From positions 310,001 to 374,000 of the forward strand of contig NZ_CP137624.1 in NCBI RefSeq assembly GCF_033880585.1: 64,000 bases of DNA. Direction: 5' to 3'. The translations under genes and the position numbers were made by a program. Below are positions 8,696 through 16,644 of this stretch, piece after piece. This stretch comes from Lysinibacillus louembei (GTDB lineage Bacteria > Bacillota > Bacilli > Bacillales_A > Planococcaceae). Numbering within the stretch: position 1 is the stretch's first letter; the number at the start of each line of letters is the position of its first letter. The notes under the pieces were generated by a model. That model did no database searches. It saw only the letters and a program-made list of their open reading frames with translations, and was not told the origin of the DNA.

Positions 8696-9538
8696 CTATT
8701 CAATTCCATTAAAACGCTTATACCCAACGAGGCGTTCCGCCCAATAGCTATGTGTTACTTTCGATATTTCCACACCTGTTGTACCAGCGTGAATAAATTG
8801 ATCCTCTCCTATATAAATACCCATATGCGAAATATTAGGTATGTACGTATTTTTGAAAAATACCACATCTCCTGGCATCGGTTGCTCTACAGCTGTCGTA
8901 TCTTGCAAGTAGTAATCAAGGCTGCTCTTACGTGAAATATTTAAGCCTGCATTGCTGTAAACATATTTCACAAAGCCACTGCAATCAAAGCCTTCTATCG
9001 TATTACCCGCAAATACATAAGGTGTGCCAATTAATTCATGTGCAAGCGCTATTACTTGATTATAAACAGCTTGTCCATCTGCTTTCGGTGAAGTAGTAAT
9101 TACTGGCGCTTCCACAGTTGCTTCCTGTGGCTTCGATGGAGAAACTTTATTTATTTGTAGCTTCTGATTAATATAAATGACATCTGATTGTAGCTTATTT
9201 AATTCTTTTAGCTGCGCTACTGTCATATTATTTTTTTGTGCGATTGATGCCAATGTATCGCCTTTTTTCACTGTATGCGTTGCCATTTTTTCGACGACAG
9301 CTACTTTATTTGCTTTCACTGCTCCGTCTGTGACAACTAGCTTTTGATTGATAAAGATAGCATCTGCCTTTAAATTGTTCCATTGCTTTAATTGCTCCAC
9401 TGTTACTTCATGTTCCTTTGCAATTTTTGTCAATGTATCGCCCTTTTGTACGGTATAAGATGCTGCCTCTGCTGCTGGTACTACAAGTGCTGACAATATG
9501 AGTGCACTTGCCACCGCAGCCTGCCATTTACTTGCCAT
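8696..9538 (-). CDS. Secreted LysM x2 - NlpC/P60 endopeptidase (LytE/CwlS-like)
   Basis: This is a 280-residue exported wall hydrolase. After a signal peptide (about 1-26, ...VVPAAEA) there are two LysM modules, at about 27-72 (YTVQKGDTLTKIAKEHEVT) and 88-132 (HTVKKGDTLASIAQKNNMT), that bind glycan strands. A C-terminal NlpC/P60 domain follows at about 160-280, with the catalytic Cys in GFDCSGFV and histidines in SHMGIYIG and QFIHAG. The architecture matches LytE/CwlS-type D,L-endopeptidases that help separate cells or elongate the wall. The frame also allows a TTG at 9544; the ATG at 9538 begins a better signal peptide. It has its own terminator and is a separate unit from the NlpC/P60 gene downstream. 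Confidence 0.9.
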   Translation of the reverse strand: MASKWQAAVASALILSALVVPAAEAASYTVQKGDTLTKIAKEHEVTVEQLKQWNNLKADAIFINQKLVVTDGAVKANKVAVVEKMATHTVKKGDTLASIAQKNNMTVAQLKELNKLQSDVIYINQKLQINKVSPSKPQEATVEAPVITTSPKADGQAVYNQVIALAHELIGTPYVFAGNTIEGFDCSGFVKYVYSNAGLNISRKSSLDYYLQDTTAVEQPMPGDVVFFKNTYIPNISHMGIYIGEDQFIHAGTTGVEISKVTHSYWAERLVGYKRFNGIE

Positions 9539-9775
9539 TATCAAAACCCCGTCCCTTCTCTATTACTCTAGTTATTTTTATTGTAACGAATCTATTAAGT
9601 AATTCACAATAGCCTATTTTCCTCTATCTATAAACTTTTATCATATTGTGATGAATTTTTCTCCGTCAAAAGACATGCTAATTATGAAAGTACTGTAATA
9701 ACATTTCCAATCCTTAAAAAAAAGTGTATGCTAAGAGTAATATACGTTAGGCACTAGTTTAAGGAGAGAATTACC

Positions 9776-11098
9776 ATGAAGTTTTTTCGTGAAAACCTCG
9801 TTGTAGGTTTCATGCTATTCGCATTATTTTTAGGGGCAGGAAATATTATTTTCCCTCCATTATTAGGGCAGCAAGCTGGAGAGCACATTATCATCGCAAT
9901 GATTGGCTTCTTAATAACAGGCGTTGGATTGCCACTTATCGGTGTTATCACCGTGGCAAAAAGCGGAGGAGATTTGCATGAGCTATCGAGTAAAGTAAAC
10001 CCGCTTTTCGGGCTTATTTTCACATCTATTATTTATTTATCAATTGGACCATTTTTTGCGATTCCTCGAACAGCAGCTGTCTCCTATGAAATCGGCATTA
10101 AAGCACCGTTTTTATCACAGCAAATGGCAGGAAACCCACTTGCTCTATTCATCACAACATTCATATTTTTCGCAATCACGTTATATTTAGCATTTAATCC
10201 AACAAAAATAGTAGATCGTGTCGGGAAAATTTTAACACCCGCTCTACTTTTGATTATTTTAGCACTTGCTTTAAAAAGTGTGATTACGCCGCTTGGTCCG
10301 ATTGGGGAAGCACAAGGACACTATCAAACTTCACCGTTTTTTGAAAGCTTTATCCAAGGCTACTTAACAATGGATGTCCTTGCTGCACTTGTATTTGGCA
10401 TCGTTATTGTCCAAGCATTAAATGGTCGCGGTTTAACGGATAGAGCGGCACAAATTAAAATCGTTATATTCTCTGGCATCGTCGCAGCGCTTGGCTTAGC
10501 ATTTGTTTACATCTCACTTGCTTATATTGGTGTGACAAGCACAAGTGTCATCGGCTTCCACAAAGATGGCGGTGTCATCATTGCTGAAGCAACGAAGGCC
10601 CTTTTTGGCAAGGCAGGTAGTGTCATTTTAGCTGCAACAATCATTTTAGCTTGCTTAACAACAGCTGTCGGGCTGCTATCAGCGAACGCGTCATTTTTCA
10701 ACAAGCTATTCCCACGCGTTTCCTATCAAGTTTTTTTAATTGTATTTACATTACTCGGCTTAGGAATTGCTAATTTTGGCTTAGAATCAATTATTTCATA
10801 CTCATTACCAGTTTTACTTGCTATTTATCCAATTGCCATCGTGCTGATGCTATTAGCATTATTCGCAAATCGCTTTGAGCATAGCTCACTCGTTTACGGA
10901 TTGCCTTTAGTTGTAACGGCTGCCATTAGTATTTATGATGGTTTAAAGACGATGGGCATTCAAATAAATATGTATGAGAGTATAATAAGTAAGCTTCCAT
11001 TGTATGAGCAAAGCATCGGTTGGATTATTCCTGCCTGCATCGCAACATTGCTTGGCTTAATGATTTACAGTGTTCAAAAGAAATATCGCAATGCTTAA
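9776..11098 (+). CDS. brnQ: Branched-chain amino acid transporter BrnQ (LIVCS family)
   Basis: This 440-residue polytopic protein has about twelve membrane segments and the LIVCS-family N-terminal signature FALFLGAGNIIFPP near residue 14. It is predicted to import Leu, Ile and Val by cation symport. The length is normal for BrnQ. The ATG follows AAGGAGAG with good spacing. The S41 protease gene begins 24 nt after the stop with no terminator between, so the two are probably co-transcribed, an unusual pairing with no evident functional link. Confidence 0.9.
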   Translation: MKFFRENLVVGFMLFALFLGAGNIIFPPLLGQQAGEHIIIAMIGFLITGVGLPLIGVITVAKSGGDLHELSSKVNPLFGLIFTSIIYLSIGPFFAIPRTAAVSYEIGIKAPFLSQQMAGNPLALFITTFIFFAITLYLAFNPTKIVDRVGKILTPALLLIILALALKSVITPLGPIGEAQGHYQTSPFFESFIQGYLTMDVLAALVFGIVIVQALNGRGLTDRAAQIKIVIFSGIVAALGLAFVYISLAYIGVTSTSVIGFHKDGGVIIAEATKALFGKAGSVILAATIILACLTTAVGLLSANASFFNKLFPRVSYQVFLIVFTLLGLGIANFGLESIISYSLPVLLAIYPIAIVLMLLALFANRFEHSSLVYGLPLVVTAAISIYDGLKTMGIQINMYESIISKLPLYEQSIGWIIPACIATLLGLMIYSVQKKYRNA

Positions 11099-11122
11099 TC
11101 TACTTATAAGGGTGTGAAGCGC

Positions 11123-12445
11123 ATGAGAAATTTATTAAAGGCAATGCTTTTTAGCTTCTTTTTATTACTACCAATCACAGCAAATGCAAATACGTTAGAT
11201 GAAGTGAAGCACATTATTAACAAAGAATATGTTGGCAATATCAATGGTAATTTAAACAAAGCTACAACAATTGAAGAAGTAATGGATATGCTTGATGCAT
11301 ATTCAACTTTCTTCACTGCAAAAGAATTCGAACAATATATTAATTCCATTGAAATGACTTCTGTTGGTATCGGTGTTGTTGTGGAAAAGCATGATAAAGG
11401 TATTTTAATTCAAGAAGTGATTAAGGGAGGTAGCGCATATAAAGCTGGTGTGAAAAGTGGGCAAATTATCGTAAGCATCAATGGGCAGTCTACTGTTTCC
11501 ATGTCGGTTCAAGAAGCGACATCACTGATTATGGGTGAACAAAATACATCCATACGCCTTGGTATACTGAGTAATGGGCAAACAAAAAATATAACGCTTG
11601 TGCGTCAGCCATTTAGCATACCGAATATAACAACAAAGCTGCTTTATGGAAATGTAGGCTTTATTCATTTAAGCTCTTTTTCAGAGGATGCAGCACAGCT
11701 TGTCAAAAAAGCATTTAATGAGCTAAAATCACAGGGCGCAACGACATTTATTATAGATGTCCAAGATAATGGCGGTGGCTACGTCACAGCTGCCGAGGAA
11801 TTAATCGGCATGTTCCCAAAGTCGCCCTATGCTTATAAGCTCCAAACGACAGCTGGCACAATGACGTATAATTCCATTTATCAGCCAATCAAATTTCCAA
11901 AGGATACGCGTGTACTTGTCAATCGCTTTAGCGCAAGTGCCTCTGAAATGCTCGCTGCAGCATTAGTGGATCAAAAGTCCGCTGTTGTCTATGGTGAAAA
12001 AACATATGGTAAAGGCACAATGCAAGGATTTTTCGAGCTTTCCGATGGCAGCTACTTAAAGCTAACAATTGGGAAGTTTTCTGGTCCAACTGGCAGTAAA
12101 ATTAATGAAGTAGGTGTAAGTCCACATATTGCAACGACTACACCCATTATGACGGCACATTTCGACGCACTTGTTAACAACAAATTCAAAAACTATGAGG
12201 CTTTAAAGGCTACAAAAGTAAAGGAAGGCAACTCCTTCACTTTAACTTACAGCAAGGCTGTGACAACAAACAAAGTGGAGCTTATTGCGCTTGGCGACAA
12301 CACTGTGCCAATTAAAGTAACACAAAAAAACAAGCAGCTCATTATCACACCTACAAAGCCACTTGTTAAAAATACGCAATATATGCTCCTTATCCCGCCA
12401 ACAGCTAAGGCAAAAGGGCAGTATATGCATATTACAGTCAATTAA
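11123..12445 (+). CDS. Secreted S41 (C-terminal-processing type) protease with PDZ domain
   Basis: The 440-residue protein has a signal peptide (MRNLLKAMLF... to about ITANA), a PDZ domain at about 75-160 (GIGVVVEKHDKGILIQEV...) and the tail-specific-protease S41 core. The catalytic Ser lies in RFSASASEML and the Lys in EKTYGKGTMQ. The last ~85 residues form a beta-rich module like the SbsA/Big_5 Ig-like domains of surface proteins (TLTYSKAVTTNKVEL... to PTKPLVKNTQYMLLI), not usual for CtpA/CtpB; this assignment is inference. The ATG at 11123 follows AAGGGTG; an in-frame GTG at 11114 is possible. It probably acts outside the membrane on exported proteins. Substrate unknown. Confidence 0.85.
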   Translation: MRNLLKAMLFSFFLLLPITANANTLDEVKHIINKEYVGNINGNLNKATTIEEVMDMLDAYSTFFTAKEFEQYINSIEMTSVGIGVVVEKHDKGILIQEVIKGGSAYKAGVKSGQIIVSINGQSTVSMSVQEATSLIMGEQNTSIRLGILSNGQTKNITLVRQPFSIPNITTKLLYGNVGFIHLSSFSEDAAQLVKKAFNELKSQGATTFIIDVQDNGGGYVTAAEELIGMFPKSPYAYKLQTTAGTMTYNSIYQPIKFPKDTRVLVNRFSASASEMLAAALVDQKSAVVYGEKTYGKGTMQGFFELSDGSYLKLTIGKFSGPTGSKINEVGVSPHIATTTPIMTAHFDALVNNKFKNYEALKATKVKEGNSFTLTYSKAVTTNKVELIALGDNTVPIKVTQKNKQLIITPTKPLVKNTQYMLLIPPTAKAKGQYMHITVN

Positions 12446-12449
12446 AGAG

Positions 12450-12486
12450 GGCAGTAGAGAAAATCGGTGTTTTCTCTACTGCCTTT
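12450..12486 (+). terminator. Terminator of brnQ-S41 operon
   Basis: GGCAGTAGAGAAAA pairs perfectly with TTTTCTCTACTGCC, followed by TTTC, 4 nt after the stop. Confidence 0.8.
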
Positions 12487-12490
12487 CGAA

Positions 12491-12550
12491 TTTATTTGCA
12501 AGTTCTCTGATACATTTGCGCTTTTTCCATTTTATTCATGAATCTGTCTA
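12491..12550 (-). repeat. Three-unit relic of the 20-bp TTTATTTGCG tandem repeat
   Basis: Three degenerate half-units with exact 20-bp spacing: the ATTTG/ATTC cores fall at 12494, 12514 and 12534. The pattern (TTTATTTGC, then ACATTTGCGCTTTTTCC, then TTTATTC) matches the large arrays at 29504 and 44565. It lies just beyond the terminator of the murJ-type gene. Confidence 0.65.
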
Positions 12551-12586
12551 AAAAATACTGATTGTCACATAAATGAGACAATCAGT
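12550..12586 (-). terminator. Terminator of the MurJ-type gene
   Basis: On the minus strand ACTGATTGTC pairs with GACAATCAGT, followed by ATTTTTTAG, about 40 nt past the stop. Confidence 0.75.
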
Positions 12587-12625
12587 TAAATTTGATAGCT
12601 ATGAGATACTTTCTTCAGCTATTTT

Positions 12626-14143
12626 TTACTTTTTTAATACTTTCTTTTTCACTTTAACGATCATTTGTTGTAGCTCTGAGAAACGCAAGGCTATTAATAA
12701 TAACGCATAGCCTAACATTGTGACAATAAATGTCACAATCGCATGTGCCCAAATAAAATCAATTTGGATATATGCTGTCACAAGCCATGTAATCGCAATA
12801 TAGCCAACTGTTAAGCAAACCATTTTCATAAATTGTAGTAGATTGCCATCCACAAGCTTCAGCTTATATTTCCACTGTAGCCATGCAACAAGCAATATGA
12901 AGTTTACTGCCGCACTAACAACTGTTCCCCATGCAATTGCATCTGCCCCATATTCCCCAATCATTAGCTGAATCACTGCAATATTTACACCAAACACGGT
13001 AATAAAGCTAAAAATAACAGGTGTCATGGAATTGCCTTTAGCATAGTAGAAGCGTGTCACATACATATTCGCTGCAAGGAAAAACATTGTTATACTAAAA
13101 ATTACAAGCAGCTGTGATGTAATTGCTGTCGATGCCGCATCCCATTTGTCACCACGCTCAAAGACAATACGCACAATCGGCTCCGCTTGGAAATAAAAAT
13201 AAACGGAAATCGGCATGACTAATATGTAAAGCAGGCGCAATCCACGTAAATATAGTCCTTTAACAGCCGCCATATCTCCCTCGCCTTCTTTTTTACTAAG
13301 CAATGGGAAAATAACCGTCGTTACAGCTGTCATTAAAATTGCCTGTGGAAACTGTGACATTTTTGTCGCATAGTTCACCGCAGATACTGCACTTACATCT
13401 AACATATTTGTGAAGAAGCGTTGAATTAAAATATACATTTGTGCCGTTGCGCCACCAAGCATAATCGGTAAGGCAACCTTCCAAAGCTCCTTCTGGTCTT
13501 CTGTATTAGGTAGCATTGGTCTGAATGACATATGCTCCGCTTTACGCACTCCAAATACGAGGAAAAAGAACATACAGGCTGCTCCAAGCAATGCCCCGAC
13601 GCCATACCCAATTGGTCCGATAATAAATGATAGCCCGACTGAAATAATTAAAAAGGATAAATTGTAAATGAGCACAGAAAAGCTCGACAAATGGAACTTG
13701 CCTTGCACATTTAAAACACCACTTAGCCATGTCGACAATACAAGCATAATTGTTGATGGCATCATCCAATAATAAAGCGACTTCAAGCGTTCATATTCTT
13801 CACCTGCTGACACTTGGAAATACCGCTGTAAAATTGGTTCTGTAAAGACGATAAATAATAATGAAATAATTGCAATCGACACGAAAATGGTTGTAAATGT
13901 TCGTCTAATATATTCCGTCCGCGCTGCTGTTGTTTTATGATAAATCGAAATAAAGGCGGTCGTAAACGCTCCACCAATAACTAAATATAAAAAGTTTGGG
14001 ATTGTGTAGGCATTAATAATGCTTGCAGCAAGCTCTGTCGTTCCATACTGCGTACCGATAATGACCTCACGCAAAAAACCAAACAGCCGAGCAAGTATAT
14101 TAACAACCGCTACTGCTCCGACAATTTTCAAAATGCGGTTCAC
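12626..14143 (-). CDS. murJ: MurJ/MviN-family lipid-linked precursor flippase
   Basis: This 505-residue membrane protein has about fourteen hydrophobic segments and the MviN/MurJ fold of the MOP superfamily; the N-terminus (NILARLFGFLREVIIGTQYG) is typical. MurJ flips lipid II; in this position, two genes from csaB, it could instead export the lipid-linked secondary wall polysaccharide repeat (inference). The GTG start at 14143 follows AAGGATTGATGAAGG; no better ATG is in frame. The gene is separated from the upstream glycosyltransferase by a 21-bp tandem repeat and may or may not be in the same operon. The symbol rests on family similarity only. Confidence 0.82.
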   Translation of the reverse strand: MNRILKIVGAVAVVNILARLFGFLREVIIGTQYGTTELAASIINAYTIPNFLYLVIGGAFTTAFISIYHKTTAARTEYIRRTFTTIFVSIAIISLLFIVFTEPILQRYFQVSAGEEYERLKSLYYWMMPSTIMLVLSTWLSGVLNVQGKFHLSSFSVLIYNLSFLIISVGLSFIIGPIGYGVGALLGAACMFFFLVFGVRKAEHMSFRPMLPNTEDQKELWKVALPIMLGGATAQMYILIQRFFTNMLDVSAVSAVNYATKMSQFPQAILMTAVTTVIFPLLSKKEGEGDMAAVKGLYLRGLRLLYILVMPISVYFYFQAEPIVRIVFERGDKWDAASTAITSQLLVIFSITMFFLAANMYVTRFYYAKGNSMTPVIFSFITVFGVNIAVIQLMIGEYGADAIAWGTVVSAAVNFILLVAWLQWKYKLKLVDGNLLQFMKMVCLTVGYIAITWLVTAYIQIDFIWAHAIVTFIVTMLGYALLLIALRFSELQQMIVKVKKKVLKK

Positions 14144-14179
14144 CCTTCATCAATCCTTATCTTTGGCATGTTTTTTGAA

Positions 14180-14284
14180 TTTATTCTACGTTTTCGTGGG
14201 TTTATTCCACGTTTTTTATGATTTATTCCACGTTTTCAGGATTTTATTCCACGTTTTTCGAAGTTTATTCCACGTTCGCGTAAA
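14180..14284 (-). repeat. Five-copy 21-bp tandem array (TTTATTCCACGTTTT family)
   Basis: TTTATTC starts fall at 14180, 14201, 14222, 14243 and 14264: an exact 21-bp period. The first ~13 bp (TTTATTCCACGTT) are conserved and the rest varies. The copy at 14264 supplies the last three sense codons (Asn-Val-Glu) and stop of the glycosyltransferase gene. The array fills the gap to the MurJ-type gene. Confidence 0.9.
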
Positions 14285-15332
14285 TTTCCTTTAATCGCTT
14301 CACAATATTTTGTGCATCATGCGTTATTAGTAGTTCCTGCACTTTTTGCTCGTTAATATCTAAGCCATTTAACGCTTGCTCCATCGCCTGCTGTAATGCA
14401 GCAGCATCTTTCGGTGGCACAAGCACACCCGCACCATCTGCTAGCATATACTTCAAGCCCCCGACGCTTGATGCAATGACAGGTGTGCCACAGCTCATCG
14501 CCTCCAATGCAACTAGTCCCAGCCCTTCAATATAGGATGGCAGCACAAATACATCTGCAGCTTGAAAATAACGTGCTAGCTCCGCTTGTGGCATCGGCTC
14601 AATAAAATGAATATGCTCGCTCTTTACTAAGGCTTTCACCTTTGCCGTAAAGCTTGCATCCTTTGTCGAGCCAATGCAATAAAGCGTAGCTGTGCCCTCT
14701 TCCAACTGCTGAAACGCTGTAATCAGCTCTGACACTCCTTTTTCTTCAATAATATTGCCAACAAATAAGAAGTTTGTACGCTCACAATCCACACCAAGCT
14801 CTTGTTGCATTTGCTGCTTGTCCCCAAGCTTAAATATATTGCGGTCAATGCCCATGCTCATGACAGAAAGGCGTGTAGGCTCAATGCCATAATCTTGCTG
14901 TATTGTTTGTGCTAGCTCCTCACCTACTGCAATGACGTGGTCTGCATGCTGCAATATTTTTGTCGTATAGCCTTGAATGCGGGCGCTTTTCTTCGCCATT
15001 TTATTAATATCGCCACCGTGTGCTGTCACAACATAGGGCACATTATAGCGTTTTTTTAAATAATAGCTAAACATGCCACTTGGAAAAACGTAATGTGCAT
15101 GCGTTAGGCTAATATCACGTTTATTTTTACGAAATGTAGCTAGCACATTCAACGCCCATTTCGCATATTTTTTCAGCACATTTTTTTTACCTGTTGCAGG
15201 GTTATCATTTACTGCAAGCAATGTTTCAATGCCAGCCTCATTTAATTGCTGCACTTGATTTTTGACGAAAACACCATAAGCTAAATGCTCCTTTGTTGGG
15301 TACATATTGCTAATGATTAACGCTTTTTTCAT
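14265..15332 (-). CDS. Glycosyltransferase family 4 (GT-B) protein
   Basis: This is a 355-residue cytoplasmic glycosyltransferase with two Rossmann-like halves. The N-terminal half opens KKALIISNMYPTKEHLAYGV, and the C-terminal nucleotide-sugar-binding half contains FVGNIIEEKGV and the E-x7-E type motif in YIEGLGLVALEAMSCGTPV. It is predicted to add a sugar from a nucleotide donor to a lipid-linked acceptor; donor and acceptor cannot be read from sequence. Its ATG overlaps the csaB stop by 4 nt, so it is translationally coupled to csaB and probably works on the same secondary wall polysaccharide. Its 3' end, ...ANVE-stop, lies inside the 21-bp repeat array, and no hairpin terminator follows. 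Confidence 0.87.
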   Translation of the reverse strand: MKKALIISNMYPTKEHLAYGVFVKNQVQQLNEAGIETLLAVNDNPATGKKNVLKKYAKWALNVLATFRKNKRDISLTHAHYVFPSGMFSYYLKKRYNVPYVVTAHGGDINKMAKKSARIQGYTTKILQHADHVIAVGEELAQTIQQDYGIEPTRLSVMSMGIDRNIFKLGDKQQMQQELGVDCERTNFLFVGNIIEEKGVSELITAFQQLEEGTATLYCIGSTKDASFTAKVKALVKSEHIHFIEPMPQAELARYFQAADVFVLPSYIEGLGLVALEAMSCGTPVIASSVGGLKYMLADGAGVLVPPKDAAALQQAMEQALNGLDINEQKVQELLITHDAQNIVKRLKEIYANVE

Positions 15333-16483
15333 CGCTTTGCACCTGCCTGTAAAAGCTTCAGACCAAGAGCAGATTTTTCCTTGAAGGCATCATTTGTTGC
15401 CTTTGCTAGCGCCTGTGCGCCTGACCAATCTTCCTGCAATTGATTGAATAATGTGCTAAAATAATCATCGCGCTCATGCAATGTATCAATTGCTAATGAA
15501 TAATCACCCAGCCCTGCCATTTGTAAAAAATCATTGACCTTGACATGGTATGATACGCCAATAATCGGTGTTTTCGTATCCGTTGCTAAAATAAGCGAGT
15601 GAAGGCGTGTCCCAATTAACACATCAAATGAAGCTGTTAGCTCTAAAATACGCTGCGGCGGACAGTTTTCGTCAATGATTACAGTACGCTCACCATGCTT
15701 CATTAGCTTTTGAATATCCTTCGTTACATCGGCATCCTGTGGATATTTCGTTGCGAAAAATGTAATTTCAGCATTCTGCTCTTTAATGACACGGTCTAAG
15801 TTTTTTGCCATACCTGCAATGTAATGATGGTATTTTTCCTCATCCCCTGTTGGCCAGTATGATGCATTATAATATGGAACAGCTGTCACACCAATTTTTT
15901 TAGGCGCCTCACTATAATGTTCACGCTCTACCTCTAAGCTAAAGGCAGGGTCTCCAATAATATGAACATCGCTCTTTACACCGATAGATGCCAGCAATGA
16001 TTTTGACTGTGGGTCACGCACTGAAATATTTTGTGCATGCTTTGCCATATAACGAATAAACCATTTGCCAAGCCCTGTATTCAACGGTCCTGCACCACAG
16101 CCATAAACAACATATGGCACGCCTGCATTTTTAGCCATCATCGCATAAGAGCCATAAAGAGGTGCCTCACGTTTATATAAATCCATTAAAATACCGCCAC
16201 CACCAATGACAACAAAATCCAACGTTTTGACGATTTTCGAGTTTTCGCGATATGTTTTAAAAAACGTTTTTGGTGCGTTACCATTTTTATGATAAAGCGG
16301 ATAGCTTTGCACATTGTAGCGCTGTGCTGTTTGCTTTGGATTATTGCTAAATACAACAATATTTTCAGTGGCTATTTGAAAGGCCTTTTCAAGCTGGCGA
16401 ATAATGCTTAATAAAATCGCTTCATCCCCATTATTATCATTTCCGTAGTTACCGACAATTCCTATTTTCACGTGTACATTCAT
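15329..16483 (-). CDS. csaB: Polysaccharide pyruvyl transferase CsaB
   Basis: CsaB transfers pyruvate from phosphoenolpyruvate to ManNAc of the secondary cell wall polysaccharide, forming the ketal that SLH domains recognise. The 384-residue protein has the family's N-terminal Rossmann segment (KIGIVGNYGNDNNGDEAI), a glycine-rich VVIGGGGILMD near residue 90, and the conserved C-terminal GTRLHSLILAT with its His near residue 300. Length is typical. AAAAGGATG precedes the ATG at 16483; an in-frame GTG four codons in is a weak alternative. It leads a csaB-glycosyltransferase pair (4-nt overlap). The many SLH proteins in the window are its expected beneficiaries. Confidence 0.93.
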   Translation of the reverse strand: MNVHVKIGIVGNYGNDNNGDEAILLSIIRQLEKAFQIATENIVVFSNNPKQTAQRYNVQSYPLYHKNGNAPKTFFKTYRENSKIVKTLDFVVIGGGGILMDLYKREAPLYGSYAMMAKNAGVPYVVYGCGAGPLNTGLGKWFIRYMAKHAQNISVRDPQSKSLLASIGVKSDVHIIGDPAFSLEVEREHYSEAPKKIGVTAVPYYNASYWPTGDEEKYHHYIAGMAKNLDRVIKEQNAEITFFATKYPQDADVTKDIQKLMKHGERTVIIDENCPPQRILELTASFDVLIGTRLHSLILATDTKTPIIGVSYHVKVNDFLQMAGLGDYSLAIDTLHERDDYFSTLFNQLQEDWSGAQALAKATNDAFKEKSALGLKLLQAGAKR

Positions 16484-16545
16484 CCTTTTTATTTCAATCT
16501 ATCTACATATCATGACGCTTTTTTCTTCAATTTGTTCTATCGTTT

Positions 16546-16554
16546 AGTATAGCA
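16546..16554 (-). promoter_or_regulatory. Extended -10 promoter element for csaB
   Basis: On the minus strand TGC-TATACT forms an extended -10 (TGnTATAAT) about 60 bp upstream of csaB. No good -35 is seen, as is common with an extended -10. Confidence 0.45.
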
Positions 16555-16602
16555 TAAATGTCGTTTTGAATTGTGTGGAAATTGTGTGTGTGCCTGGCAC
16601 CT

Positions 16603-16644
16603 AAAAAAGTGTTGGGAAAACTTTCATTTTCCCAACACTTTTTT
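16603..16644 (-). terminator. Terminator of the chemoreceptor gene
   Basis: AAAAAAGTGTTGGGAAAA pairs with TTTTCCCAACACTTTTTT. The hairpin begins at the stop codon and is nearly symmetrical, so it could act in both directions. Confidence 0.85.

Noticed and set aside
8539-8935. Small frames (62 and 88 codons) around the LysM-NlpC/P60 3' end
   Set aside because: They overlap the true gene and its terminator; no support.
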